NCBI GenBank assembly: GCA_963971285.1
Contig: OZ020255.1
Span: forward strand, 10,808,931-10,872,930
DNA: 64,000 bases
DNA from: Astropecten irregularis
Taxonomy: Eukaryota; Echinodermata; Asteroidea; Paxillosida; Astropectinidae
Direction: 5' to 3'
This document shows, piece after piece, positions 34,801 through 49,800 of the stretch (the stretch's first letter is position 1; every line of letters begins with the position of its first letter). A model generated the notes under the pieces. It had not been told where the DNA came from and did not search any database. It was given only the letters and a program-made list of their open reading frames with translations. Both the position numbers and the translations under genes were made by a program.

Positions 34801-37800
34801 CCTGTGCTAAACTCGCGGGCCCGCCTTGCATGATGGGATATAAAAAAACGGTATTTTTTGGTGCAACGTTCACACAGCAAATAATTTTACTATTTGCAAA
34901 AAGACGCACTACTAGTGCGATTTGGAGTGCCACATACCACAAACCAGTTGAATGTCATGCCACAGTGATCTGTAGTCACATTAACTCTTTCTTTTTTTTT
35001 TGAGAGAGGCAAAAGCTGTTGCGGCAAATCATCTCGCTCAAGGACACATGGAGCATTATACGACCCATTAACTGGATGATTTGTCACAAATGCCTGTCTA
35101 CCTGTACAGTTTAATGGACACTTTTGGAAATAATCATTGGCAACATGTGTACTCACCAGGGGCGGATCCAGTGGGGTGTGGGTATCACACGCCCCCCTTT
35201 TTTTCCAGCAAAAAAAAAGAAAGAGGGGGAAAGAACAATATATAGGGAGGAGAAAGACTCAAAAAGAGAAGAAAAAAGAGGGGGGAGACAAAATTTGCTA
35301 GTTTTGATCACCCCGAAATGCAACCGTCACTATTGAATTGGCACATTTTATTTCCACGCCCCAATCCCCCCCCCCTTTTGGAAAATCCTGGATCCGCTCC
35401 TGCTCACTTCTCTTCTCAGTACTGCGGTAAAAGAAAAGTTTAGACAAGGTGCAAAACAAATTCCCTCATTTCTCCCTTTCATCACATTCCAAAAGCGAAA
35501 GAAACACTGTCATGTGGTCAAAGGTAAATAATCTAAAGCTATTATTATTATTACAAGATTTAGCATGCTTTAAAGGTAATCTCATACTTTGGTTTTTGTC
35601 AAAGAAATGCAGATTCATGGGCATAAATATCAAGGAAGATACAGTAACAGTCATCTATGAAATACCCAGTAACATACGGTGCCCACTTTTTAAGAAAACA
35701 GTGAAAAACAGCCACAGGATTTTAAATCTTTTCACAGGATTTTTGATCTTCCAAGAATCAAAATTTTTTGGGGTCAATTGGCTTGACTCTTTTCTGGATA
35801 AATACTGCATTTCAGGCAGAAACATTTTAACGGTATGTTTCTACCATCAGGTAATAATAATAAAGACATTTGTAATGCGCAAAACAACATAATCCACCCA
35901 GAGGGTGCTCAAGGCGCTTAATTGGTTATTACTGTATCTTTATCAGTTTAATTCCACAAAGTGCCCATGCATTGTCTTTTGTTATCCATCTGTTTGTTTT
36001 TCCTTCTCTCATTTCAGGAAACCAGTGCCAAAGAAATAACATTAGAAGGAAAGACTGTACATTTCAATCTGGACGTGCAGCTCAACAGGTAATTCCCGGC
36101 CATAGCCCCAAATAATCATCAGGAGAATGATTGCAAAACCCTAGGGGAACTTCCATAACAACCTACAGTAATGCAATGCTGTACCCTGGGGCCAATTTCA
36201 TAAAACTGTTAAGCACAAAAATTTGCTTAGCACAAAAATGTCTCGCCCAATAAAACAAACCACCATTGAAAATTCCATTTGATATTCATGGTCAGCGAAC
36301 AACAGCCAAAGAACAATCACAAGTGATACACAACACGTGGAAATTTGGTTGTTAACCCTGTTTTTATTAAGACAGAAATGTCATGCTTAGCAAATTTTTG
36401 TGCTTAACAGTTTTATGAAATTGGCCCCTGTACTACATGTAGCAAGGCCAGATCTTTTGCAGAATTTACCTTTAGTACTGTCCAACGAGATACTTCCCAA
36501 CTTGGCTTTATTCAAACCCTTCATAATGCAGGACTTAACAAGAATTATTTAGGTCAATACAAGTAATAAACTGCTGCAAAATGCTCATCAGCCAAAATAA
36601 TGACCTGAAATTTATCAAAATGCTTCGAGTTAGGAGGGCCTGACGCGTTTCGATCCTAGCAGGATCGAAATAGCCTTTGATAAAGATCCTGCTAGGATCA
36701 CAACCCGTCAGGCCCTCCCAACTCTAAGCAAGAATTATTTAGGACGATAAATACACAACAAAAAACTACTTGGGTAAATACACCCTTGCAAATGACTTTT
36801 GGAGGACTTGAGATATAGGCCTATTCTAAAAAAAAATTTCCTTCAATTTTTGGGGTCAACTCAAGTTTAGTCATTCTTGCTTTCGAGTACATGCCAAATT
36901 CATGAAAATGATAATTTGTTCTGCCGAGCTGAAGAAATTTATTTGTGGCATGTGACTGAATAGCACTTCTCATTGCAAAATATTGTTGTTGTTGTTGTTT
37001 TTGTGGGGGCGTGCATTAAACAATGTGCGTCTCCATATGTTTATTTTTCTGTTGTGTGACAATTATGTCATTTATGCATGTAAAATGTAACACCAAGGCC
37101 ACACACCTACCGACCTGTATGTCTGAGTCTCGTAATGATAAATCAATAATTATGCTAAATTGGCCATGTTTATGGAAGGCTATAGCCTGCATTTCCATTA
37201 AAGGGAGCATATAGGATTTGCAAAGATGTGCGTTTTGGCTGAATTTGGAACTTAAACAGAAGTGAAGGTCTTAAACTTCCTTACAGACGTTGTTTCATGT
37301 ACCTTTCTTACGCTTTGTTCATGTGGATAGCAGAAATACGGCCGAAATAATCTTGCCCCCTCTAAATCCTTCACGGTTACACCACGCTTTCGATGAACTA
37401 TCTTTTTAAAAGATACTAAATCTTGATTTCCTTGAAAAACCCAGCAGTCTGATGAATCAAGATTTCCCATGGTGACTGTTTGCATTGTTTACAACTGTTG
37501 AGTAAATTTTCTGTATCTAACTCAATAAAAAAAAAATTTGAAGCCTTGCAAATCCTTTACACTGCCTTTAAATAGTATTTAAAGCAAATGGCCTTCGATT
37601 TGCAACCAAAAAAACCCACCCAAAATACTGTGCGAAATTGGAACCAGTCATTTGTGCACAAGGACTCTGCGACATCTGGCGGATACCGGCTTGGAAATGA
37701 TAGCACTCCTTTACATAGCTCGGAGCATTTGCTGTGATTGGGTTGTCATAGTGACCGACGTGGTGTACTTTGTGACCGCAGTCGGGGTAGAATGCTCTCG

Positions 37801-40800
37801 GAATGAATCTGGACATCGTAGTGTATAGGAACCAACGTCTATAAACTGATCCGAATTCAGACAATGCAGCTGCTGTGTGTACCGGCATATGGTTTCCGTG
37901 GCAACACACAATAATTATTCACAGATTTATAATGAGTGAATTAGCGGTTTATTTACATCACAACAGCTGCAACAAAAAGGCAATTTGGTTTTTTTTTTGG
38001 GGGGAGGCCAATTTGTTCTGAGTGAGATTTTGGCTTTTTTATTGTCATCCAGTTTTTGTGTTTTATCGACACTTATAAAGTGGATGCAATTAAAGGGCAT
38101 ATATGTTGTATATATTCAACATTGGTAACAAACCAAAATGGAAATTGTTCACAGATTTACGCATAACTTTGGGGGTATGGAGATGTTGCTGGTAGAAACA
38201 TATGGTTAAAATATCTCTGCCTGAAATGGTGTATTTAAAGAGTAAAACCAAACACCAACACATTTTTGATCTTGGAAAGATAACAAAAAATGAGACAGTT
38301 TTTCCCACATAATTTGGCATAACATTTGCAGCGTTTTTGTGTGTGCTTTTTTTTTACTGTTTGCAATGATCAATTGAGCTGAAAATTTCACAGGTTTGTT
38401 TTTATTCCATGACAAATCAAATTATGAGCAGCCTGCAGCTGCTCCGTCTGTCACCTTTACCGATGTTATACATGCCCTTTAATTCATATTTCAATATTTT
38501 ATTTTGTTTCACTTTGGGTAATTTTATTTTGTGTGATTCGTTTGCCAACTCCATACAATGATTACCATGCATAGGATAACACTAACTTAATTGAACAGAA
38601 ATAATTTGCATGATTTAATTATTCTAACAGTTGTTATGGCTGGCAATTTGTTTTTGTATCTGCTAAAATGCTTGATGCCATTTTAATTTTTTATTAATTA
38701 ATTATTTATCAAAACAAGTTTTGACGATGTAATGATGATTGATGCTTACCGGTAATTGTAGTTATGCAAATTAACCATCTGTTTTCCCTTATTTGCATGT
38801 GATTTGCATGTTATTTTCCTCCATACCTACATGCATGCAGTTACCTCACACGAGCCGGTGTCTTTTTAAGACATTATACTGACGATGGTGACTTTGTTGA
38901 AAAAAATCAGGTACATTTTGATCTTTTTTTTTTCCATACTACAATATTTGTCATAGTTTTGACATGGTCCTTGCTATTAAATCCAAAAAGAAAATTATGC
39001 AACAACTTTCGAAGCCATCGTTGAATATTTCAGAGTTTACCTGGTCAGTCTCTTTGCATTCGACTACAAATTTCTGAAATTGTAACTTGTAAGGTATTTT
39101 TTTGTGGCATCTTACTTTGGTTTTTGGGAAAAAGGGCGATCTCGTCCTCGACAAATTCAAGTTGAATAGTTTAGAATATGTATGTATGTGACTCGTCTCA
39201 TAACTGTATTTTGTGATGGCACATTTTCATTTTTCAATGTTATCCCTTATTGTGAATGACACAATTTACTATTTAACTCACTGGACTGTAATAAGACCCA
39301 GGGCCAATTTCATAGAGTTGCTTATAACCATCAAAATTTGCTTAAGCACCAAAAAACCTTGGTAGATAAAATCAGTATGCCAGCCAAAACTCCTTGTGAA
39401 TGTTTTGCTCAGCAAACAATGGCTGAATACAAGTCAAAAGCAGTAAACATCACATGTATGACAATTTGGTTGGTAATCATGTTTGATCAAGGAAGACTTT
39501 TCTTGCTTAAGCAAATTTTGTGCTTAAGCAGCTTTATGGAATTGGCTCCTGATTGTTACTTAAATTTACCACTTGCTTAATTCTTAAATGCCATGCCATC
39601 TCTTAACACACGGGTCATAATACATTGTATTCATTGGATGAAGAAAAATCATTAAAAGTGGGAAACAAAATATCACTTTTGAAACACACGTATGAAAGTT
39701 TTGTTTGAAGTGTTCAAAATATCTTTTTGAAAAATTGCCTGTTATCATTAACAGAGGCCGAGATGCCACTATCAGGGCGTGGTTAGGGGCGTGGCCTCAT
39801 CGACGGTTAGTCTCAGTACATGCAACGGAATCAGGTAAGCAAAGATGATGCTGAGTATTGCTCGATTGTGATTGCATTTTTTCCCAGAAAATTAATATAT
39901 CTTTGTATTTTAGAGAAAATTGTACATTTTGGACAATACACAAACTGTTTTACACCCATACGTACGTTGCAGGCATGACTATAGGGCCTTTTCATACAAT
40001 TCAAAATGTCGGGGTTGGAACTGCGAACTGGATCGAACCCCAAGATTTTGTCAACCCTTTTCACACTTGAAAAAGTTTGAAAAGTTCCAACCCCCTGAGC
40101 TGACCTGGGTAGGACAGCCTATATCCGGATCAAAATCAACCCTAGGGAACAGCGTTTAAAATCTCAAATCTCAAACCGGTTCCAAAATTGCATTTTTCGC
40201 TGTGATCTGTGTTGTATGAGCCAGTTCACCATAAACGTAGTGTGAATGTTGTGTCTCTTCGATCCGGTTCAAAAACTTGCCAGGCTGAACCGGGGTGGAT
40301 CCGGGTTGGGTTTCAACACGGATCGAAAAGGAGTTAGTGTGAAAAGGCCTAATGACTTTGTAATGAAGAATCATGTGGATGTGGCTTATAATACACATGT
40401 GCGTCTATGGCTGTGGCTGCAGTCAGTTTCCATAGAGTTGTGTGTAATTCCTAAGCCGTAGCCAGGTTATTTGGAGACAGCCTTTAGTCCATGTCCCAAT
40501 GTGGCTCTTCCCTGCTTTTTAAGGCTTCAATTGTTTTCCTATTGATTTGTGCAGTGCAGAATGTGATCCTATGCTGGACATAGAAACCATGGCAATTCTC
40601 TTAATATTAAACATGATTCTGTCCTCAGAGAATCTTGGGCAAAAAAATTGAATTCTAAATTGATTTGCGATGTTTGAGAACATTATTCGGTTATCTTTGT
40701 TTATCTCAATAGAAATAGAAATAATCTCAATAACCAGTCTCTGGAAATGTCAGTGTAACTTTCTATTCTGATTTTTTTTTGCTGGCAGTGGGTCTTTATC

Positions 40801-43800
40801 GACGAGCGGCGGCCATTTTATCATCAAACCGTTATCTGGGACTTACAACCAGGTATATATAATTTCCTACACATTAAATCTCATATTCTCCCATTAAACA
40901 CATTAGATCTCATATCCCCCCCTTCTTCCACAGGGTATGAAGATGGTGCTGGTAGAAAAATACCGTTAAAATATTTCCGTCTGAAATGGTGTATTTATCC
41001 AGAAAAAGTAAAACCAAACACCAAATTACATTTTTTTTATCTTTGGCAAGATCAAAAATCCTTTATGTTTTCTAAGAACAATTTACTCAGATGTCCAATG
41101 GAGCTCACATTTTCACAGGTTTATCATTTCATGTACATGCTGGATCAGACAAAGTGTGAGTGCTGTTCTGCGACCTTTACCAATCATTGTATTATACCTT
41201 TGATATTTCCTGGAAAACTGTGAAATTATTTTTTGCGCGTCCCGTAACATGATTTGCTGAATTTGAAAATGTATAGGTTTCTGATAAAAAAGAAGGCGTT
41301 ATTCATTAGTGTGACATTAATGAACAATTTATTAATAACTTTTTTTCTTCACATTTCAGACAAGGCAGCCCCATGTTCTTTATAAAGTGAATACTGAAAA
41401 AGATATTCCAGGTATGTTGATCTACATAATTTGCATAATATGGGCAATTCAATGGAAATAAAAGTTATCTGTTGACGTGACTTTGACCTATTCCTTGATC
41501 AATCATTCTTGAAAGACTCCAATTAAAAAATGTTTTATTGGAATCAGCAAGTATACCACTGATTTTAATATGGTTCCTTGAAATGCATGTAAATATATGC
41601 AAAAAAGAGGTCAATACAAGTTATAAACTGCTGCAAATTGACCAAAATAATGCCCCAAAATTTATAAAATGCTTGGAGTTTGGAGGGCAGGATCTTTATC
41701 GAAGGCAAAAAAAGAGGTATTAAACGTAATACATTACACAGTGTCCCAAAACCGTGGAAGTGTCTATAAAAATTAGCTGGAAAATTATAACAATTTATCA
41801 GTTTGTACAAAAACATACATCATTTTTTTATACTGCCATTTTCACTTAAGGTTTACCATAATTGTTCTATCTATCATCACTGGTTCCTCTTTCTTTAATA
41901 TCAAATATTTCCTTTTGGCAAAATTACATGGCCGAACGGTTCTATTGCACGTGTGTTTCGATAATACTGCATTGTGACCAAACAGAAGGAGAAAGGAACC
42001 GCAATTAAAACCATTCTTTTTCCTTGAATAATGGTCTTTTGTCCAAGAGTTGCTCTCTTTGGCACAAATGTGTGCCTCGTCTGTTTGGGTGTGTTGAAGT
42101 ATGAAATGAGACTATAGAAAAAAAATTGAATACTTGTCCTCGAACATTGTGTGAAACGCGTGGGTGTGTATGCTCTGCAATCGCTCTTATTCTTGGTATT
42201 GTGACTATTGTTATTGTCTTCTATTTTGTATTTGTCTGTTGTCTGTATTTCACGGCCATGCTTAGCACAACAATTTTCTAAGCATCAAATTTCTGTCTTT
42301 AATCATAAAAACAGGATTAACAACCAAATTTCCATGTGTTATCACTGGTGATTGTTCTTTGGCTGTTGTTTGGTGACAGCGAATATCAAATGGAATTTTT
42401 AATGGTGGTATGTTTTATTGAGCAAGACATTTTGTGCTTAGCAATTTTTTTGTCCTTAACTGATCCCTTGAACAGATCATCATTATGTTGTATTCATCTT
42501 GCATTTTCTAGCTATGCTATTATTTCATCACTGATTTGATTGCATTTTACTTTCATATGTACATGTATGTAAATTCATACTTCAAAAGTGAACCAAAAAA
42601 ATTAACTGGAGCAGGATTCGAACCAGTGATCTCTGGAATACCGTACCAGCACTCTACCAAGTACCTACTGACACCACCAACATAGGGCCGGCTGGATCTT
42701 AGCTGGATTTCTTTGTTCACTTTTCTATGACTCTCCCTTGTGGTTATTTGATGATTAAATTCATATTTACTGAGGTATGGAAATAAGTTTGGTGTTGAAA
42801 AAAATCCTTGAAAATACGGATTTAATGGAAAATTGACAAAATACAGAAAACTTTTTCATTTTTGGTATTCCAGAGGTCGCAGGTTTTTTTAATCCTGCAC
42901 CGGTAAATTTTTTTTGTTCACCTTTCGATGACTTAAATTATCCAGTTAGTTTCCCTTATTTGATTTAAAAATCCAAAATTAGTCTATCTTTGCTGCAAGA
43001 CATTCTCTGAACTTTTTGTTGTCATTTTTGTTGTCAGGTGCAAGATGGATGCAAGATGACTTGCAGGACATATTTTCCAGAGATGAATTTTTGTCCGAAG
43101 CAATGGCCTCTAACCACCACAGAAGGGTAATAGATTGATTCACAGAAAAACCAATTGGCTAGGGTCCAATTTCTGAAGGGGTGCACACTGGGATGGGGTG
43201 TACAAATTTTCAAGGGGTTAGAGTATACACCGATCCAACTAACTCTGTGTTCCTTTCAAGAATGAATCAAGTCCCACATGAATCCGAGTTGTAGTGCATG
43301 TAAACTGAAAGACATCATTTTCTGTTTTAAACACTAGAGGGCGCCCATTCAAAAACTTGTGTTTGGATTACAGTTATAGGTTTTTAGACTTGTGGCCTTT
43401 CTCAAAGGTTGGCTCCAGCTCTGGCTCCACCTCTATTTCGTGAATCCATTTCAAAATTACAGGTATCAAAAAAGCGGCTTTTGGTTCCAGTTCGGAAGTA
43501 GATTCTCTGGTTTCAAAAGGACAACAGAGCTTCAGCTTCAATGGCAAACCACAACCTATATTTTCAGCGTATGAAAACAGAGACGAAGCCGGAGCCAGAG
43601 CCGAAGCCGAACTTTGAGAAAGACCCTCGGTTCCATTGCATCTCTTTGATGAACTTGTTCACTTTTGTTGTCCTGTTTAACCCAATAGGTGAGAAGAGAG
43701 GCTGGGTCAGAGGTCAAATACCTGGAACTGGGCCTGTTCTGCTCTGCTAGCATGGTAACAAACAATCTTTCCATATTATACTTTGTCACTGTGATTAAAT

Positions 43801-46800
43801 GTAATGTACAGGGATGTGAAACTTCAGATTGAAATCTGAATTCCGATTTTTTGCTTTAGATTTTAACTCAGAATTTCAGCTTTTTTGTACATCTGCTTTG
43901 TTGAAAGGTATAGACATCTGGGATCCTGTGCATTAAACAAACAGGCCCTTAACACTGCTGTGGCAGATCGACGTTCACATTGGCAAAAAAGAAAACAGAA
44001 TACGTTGAGAGTACCTTAACATGATCCTTGGGATTGATATAGCGTTATGTGTATGAGTTCGATCCGTGGCTTCTGACTGTCACACGATCAAATATAATTG
44101 ACAGTTTGGCACATCCCCAACTTATAGAGTTGGATAGGTCAGTTGGTAGTGCAATATTCTGGAGTTTGCGGGTTCGAATCTAGTCTGAGTATCACCCATT
44201 CTACTCCGTGTCACTACGTACGAACGTCTGATACATGCGCGCATGGCAAATATTATGCAATGCGGCACATCAGCCAATCAGATCATTTCCGTCAGGATCG
44301 TGATGGAGGATGTTGATTGGTCAATTTCGCGCATCGGCGTGGCAACAGCTATCTTCGTGATAGACGCGCTCGCCAAACGGTATGATAATAGATGCCCCTT
44401 GATTGGTCAAAACTTAGACAGGTTGGTTTGCATAATTAATCAGGAAATCTGCACGCATGTGATACACGCTTGCTCGCTGAAAGGCGAGTGCGTCTATCAC
44501 ATAGACTACAGGGTAGTTCGAATCCTGCTCCTGTCAAATTTTCTTTCTTCACTTTTCAATGTTTAGATTAACAGAAGTGGAGGAAGCATCTCAGCCTTAA
44601 ACGAAGCTTTGGACATTGTCAACCGGGCAGATATGGTGAGATATTGAATTCTCTCATTCTTTACTGCCGAACGTCAACGTAATTTTTCCATATCCTAAAC
44701 ATTTTTTCTCTTTTATTCTGCAAAATATTGTTTATTTCAATCTTTATATTATTTATATGTAAAGAGCGGGATATGGGAGGGGGTAGGACAGAACGATCAA
44801 CAGAATTGGTAGACGACTCCCATCTTGAGGTTCTTTGGATGTGCCTTTTAATTGCCAAGGAGCAGGTTTACTCCCCAGAAAATCCTGCGAAATATACAAT
44901 TTCAAAGCTGGATTTAATTACAATACAGACATCTAAATAACATCAGAGAAAATATCACTAGAATGTTACTTAGCAACAGGTAAGACTACCTCTGGGAAAG
45001 ACATCCCCATCTTTTGTCGAACAATAACATCTTCAAAGATTAAACACAATTTACAAAATCATGCAACCATCAAGCTCTGCCATGTAAATGATTGGATAAT
45101 AAGTCATAAGTTCAAACTTTAAAGAATACGAAAAAGGGTAAAGAGATCACACAAAAGCACTACAACTGCATGTAGAATGTAAACTAAGCTCACCCCCAGC
45201 AATGGCTTGACCCGGCTACCGTAGCAAGGTGGACGGCGGTTGCTTGGGCAGTAATCAGTTACAATATCTACAACAAAATTAGCACAAACAAATTAACACT
45301 ACTAGTACTAATAAATTGAACGACTTCTGAAACATAAAGCACATGTACATGTACCTTAAATGGCATGCACGGTCCTTCGTACATCTTAAAACGAGAAGCA
45401 TAATTGGTCATAATACTAGAAACAGCAAATAACGTTCACAGGTAATCTCTAAAAAAAACTGGCTCCAAAACAAGGGCATAACTAGGCTTCCGTAGTTAAA
45501 TCTCGACTGTTTTCCTGGCGATCTGCAAGGTTATCTTTCACCAATAGCAATAATTATAGAAAACGTAAATATGCGCTTCTTCTCTGCATGATCAATTAAC
45601 GAAATCAATCCGAAACTTAGCTTATCCAACACATTTCCAACACAACTTCCATCGTGCACGATTAACTTCCGAACCAAATTATCGCTACAACACAGTGCAA
45701 GAAAATGCAATCATAACATAAACAAAATGGTCTAACATTTCCACTGACAACTTGTATCACGCTATCAAATTTGTCTATTATAAACTACAATCACTTAATC
45801 GCAATACTCACGGCGAAACAGCCAAAAACAGGTCAAAATCTACTCGACTACTGCGGCGACTGTACAAACAGGCTGGCAGAAAATGGCGGATTGGCGGGCC
45901 AACACACACGTGACTAACATTAATGCATTACAGTAATCTTCCTTCCAAACTATACTTTAACAATGGAGAAGGGCTCAAAACTATCACTCAATTAAGTGAA
46001 TATTCTGCATGAACATAAACACTGATTTCTGCAAAGTTACAAGGAAAAATCCACGTACTTAACGGTTACTATGGAAACCCTTGCCCGTCTTTACAAAACA
46101 CTTCAAATCTACGGAGGCTTAATCCTGACAAATCAGTACATGTCATACGCCCATTACACTCCCCTGCTAGAAACTAGCTGTCTCAGCAGTTTACACAAGC
46201 TTGGTAACCTTACATACCACATACAAAAATATCAAGTCACTTAATACTTAATTACAATTAGCCAACATCTTCGCCAACAACAACTGCGTTTGCACCATAT
46301 CCTCTAATATTTGGCGGTTTGGCCTGTCCAGATCCTTTGCAGCTATGCATTCCTGTGAGGTCGCGGACTTAGGAAGCCTATGGGGATTGGAGTGATGTCC
46401 GGCATTTGCTCTTTGGCTCCGTCTGACGCCTGTATGCTGACTGACTGTGGAGGGCATCTCGGGCTCCCCTGCTGTACCATCAGCCGTACCTTCAGTCTCC
46501 AAATCGACGGCATCTACATCACCCAGGATTATATACTCCGTGGAGTCGTCACATCCTGCTTCAGTACCAGACTGCAACTCACTGGCTGCTTCCTGAACCT
46601 CTTCCAAACTACTCGCTGGTTGGATATCGCTCAATAAATCCCTTCCATTTAGCAGGTCCTGCCGATGGCATGACTTCTGCTCTTTAGGTCCATCCAGGGG
46701 CTCGACGACATAAACATTGTGGCTGGATTTCCTGATGACCTTGTGTGGCACTGACTGCCAATGATCCTGAATCTTGTGTCTTCCAGTGACTCTGTTCCTC

Positions 46801-49800
46801 AGAAACACTCTGTCACCAGGCTGCAACGGGTGTTCCTGACTCTTTTTGTTATGCCTTGCTGCACGTTTCAGAGCTTCACGTTCCATCCGCTCACTTGCCA
46901 GAGCAAATGCTTCCTGTAGCCTCTGCTGGTGCTCGGTGACCCATTCAGTTTCTGGAGGGGTTCCGTCAGGGTCCACTTTCAGCATCTCATCTATGGGAAG
47001 TCTTGGCTCTCTCCCAAACAAGAGATAGTACGGTGCAAACCCGGTGCTTGCATGAGGAGTGACATTATAGGCATAGACCATTTCTGGTAGCAGTATGGGC
47101 CACCTTCTCTTCTTTTCAGGCGGCAGGGTGCTCAACAAGTTGTGCAAAGTGCGGTTAAATCTTTCGCACTGTCCGTTCTGTTCGGGATGGTAAGGCATGG
47201 TCCTGGTTTTGATGGTCCCATACATGCCACATAGCTCCTCAATGACTCTACCTTCAAAATTCCTCCCTTGGTCGCTGTGCAATCTGGATGGAACTCCAAA
47301 ACGCACGAACCAATCTCTGACCAGAACCTTCGCAACGGTCTTTGCCGTTTGATCCCTGGTCGGCACTGCCTGAGTGAACTTGGTAAACACGTCGGTTAAG
47401 ACCAAGACATTCTCTACATTCCCAGTCCCTGGCTCCAGGACTGTGAAGTCGATTGCGAGTACGTCGAGGGGTCTCTGTGCAGACAGTGAAGTGATGTTGG
47501 TTTTCACGTTCTGTCCACACTTGCCAAGAAGGCAGCGGCTGCATGTCGAACAGTACTCGGTAACCTCCCGAGCCATGTAGGGCCAATAACAACGCCTTTC
47601 CAGCAATCCCAGAACTCTCTTTGGGCACTGGTGACCCATGGAGTCGTGAACTGACGTTAATACGTCTTGCTTGAGGACTGCTGGAAGGAGGACTTGCTTG
47701 AATGATTCGCCATCAAACTGGACACTCCGGTACAACACACCATCACTTTCGCTCAACCTGTCTCGGGATGACAGAAGCTTCTTCACTGCTTGTGTCTCTG
47801 TCTTCAATGATTTTGTCGAAGGAAAGCGCTTTGTCAGCCAAAGCTCCTTGAGACGTCTGATGTCGGGATCAGAGGCTTGCAGCTCAGCAAGTTGCTCCTT
47901 TGAAAAGGATGGTAATGATGTTGCGGTCAGTGGCTCTGCTGGAATGCGCTGTGGTTGGGCTGGTGCCCCGACTTCCTTGGTCCAAACTTCTTCAATCAGA
48001 CCCCTAATTTGCTTTATGAGGCTGGTTGGAACAATTGTTGGCGCCGTGTTGTCCTGCAACTGCTGCACCGAGATCTCTTCAAGTCGGGCGACCTCTTCAC
48101 AGTGCTCTGTCTTGCGGCTCAGCGAGTCTGCATTGCGATTGACTTTCCCTGAACGATGCTTGATCGTGAGGTCAAACTGTGCCAGCTGGCCTATCCATCT
48201 CGTCTCAGTGGCTCCCAATTTTGCAGTTGTTTGTATGTAGCTCAGGGGGTCATTATCTGTGTACACGGTGCATTTGGCGCCAATCAGGAGGTCTCTGTAC
48301 TTTTCGGAGACCGCCCACTTGAGTGCAAGGAGTTCCAACTTCGTACTGGAGTACCTCTCCATGTTCCTTTCTGCAGGACGAAGTGATCTACTTGCATAAC
48401 TCAGTACAACTAGTCGGCCATTTTGTTCTTGCGAAAGAACAGCACCCAGTCCAAGGAGGCTCGCATCAACTTCGAGGATGAAGGGCAGAGTAAAATCAGG
48501 ATAACCCAAGACAGGCGGTTTGGTCAATTTCTGCTTCAACTCGTTCATAGCCTTGTCACACTCTTCTGTCCATCCACTCACACCTGGTGGGATGCCCTTG
48601 GGCTTCTTCTTCTTGGTAGATCTTGGGCTTGTCAGCAGCTGATGTAGGGGCGCAGCTATCTTTGCGAAGCCATTCACGAACCTCCTATAGTATCCCGAAA
48701 TACCAAGGAATCCACGGAGCTCGGTGTCCGTCTTGGGTGTTGGCCATTCGCAAATCGCTGATGTCTTATCCGGATCTGGAAGGATACCCTCCTTCGAGAT
48801 GACATGCCCAAGGTACCGCAACTTGGTCTTAAACAGTTGACACTTCTTGGGTTTTGCTTTCAGGTTCCACGATTTTAGCCGGGTGAGGACCAAGTCGAGT
48901 CGCTCGAGGGTCTCCTGATATGTCTTGCCAAAACACAGGATGTCATCCAAATAGATAATCAGGGTCTGGAAATTCTGATCTCCAAATACCTTATCCATTA
49001 ATCTCATGAATGTGCTGGGCGCTCCTGTCAGGCCAAAAGGCATACGAGTGTACTCGTACAGTCCACCGGTGCCCACTCTGAAGGCTGTCTTCTCGATATC
49101 CTGTTCTCTGACAGGGACCTGATGGAACCCATGAGCAAGGTCGAGGGAACAGAAGAATTCTGCTCCATTCAACACATCGAAGGTTTCCTCAATCCGCGGG
49201 AGCGGATACGCATCCTTTCTTGTCTTAGCATTCAATGCTCTGTAATCACAACAGAGCCGCAGTTTTCCGTCCTTCTTGCGGACGAGTACTACAGGGGCTG
49301 CATATGGGCTCGAGGACTCCCTGATGATTCCAGAATCTAGTGCCGACTGCAAGTACTCTCTCACTTCAGGCCAAAGGTGCGGTGGGACACGGCGATGTGG
49401 AACTCGAATGGGGACTTCGTCTTCAGTGATTATACGATGCTTCACTGCTGTGCAGTATCCAAGATCATCATCACCAGTGCTAAACACTTCTCGGTGTTTC
49501 CCGATGATGTCTCTCAGTTGGCTCTTCTGCTTCTCTGTTAACTTATCACCAACATCCATCTTGCCGAGGAGGGTCTCTGTTACCTCTTGTGTACTGTCAC
49601 TCAACTCTTCGTCCCTGCCTGGGCCCTTGGTAACAACTGTCTCTTCGGACACTGCTGCGAAGTCCATAGGCATGTCCACAGTCGCTGACATCAAATTTCC
49701 TACTGGTGTGCGGGGTTTCAGGTACATGTCCCTATCAGTAAAATTAGCCACTTGCATGGGGACTCTTCCATCTCTGCCAACTGTTACGATGGACGGTCCC

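Noticed and set aside
37568..37909. 113-codon minus-strand frame as a gene
   Set aside because: No recognisable motif. It sits beside and partly resembles repeat DNA and lacks splice or start support.
44243..44566. 107-codon frame before ADAM exon 10 as an extra exon
   Set aside because: It overlaps SINE sequence and the splice acceptor, and exons 9 and 10 already join in phase. No ADAM motif is present.
46159..46247. An env-like third gene in the Ty3/Gypsy element
   Set aside because: Only about 90 bp lie between the pol stop and the 3' LTR, too short for one.
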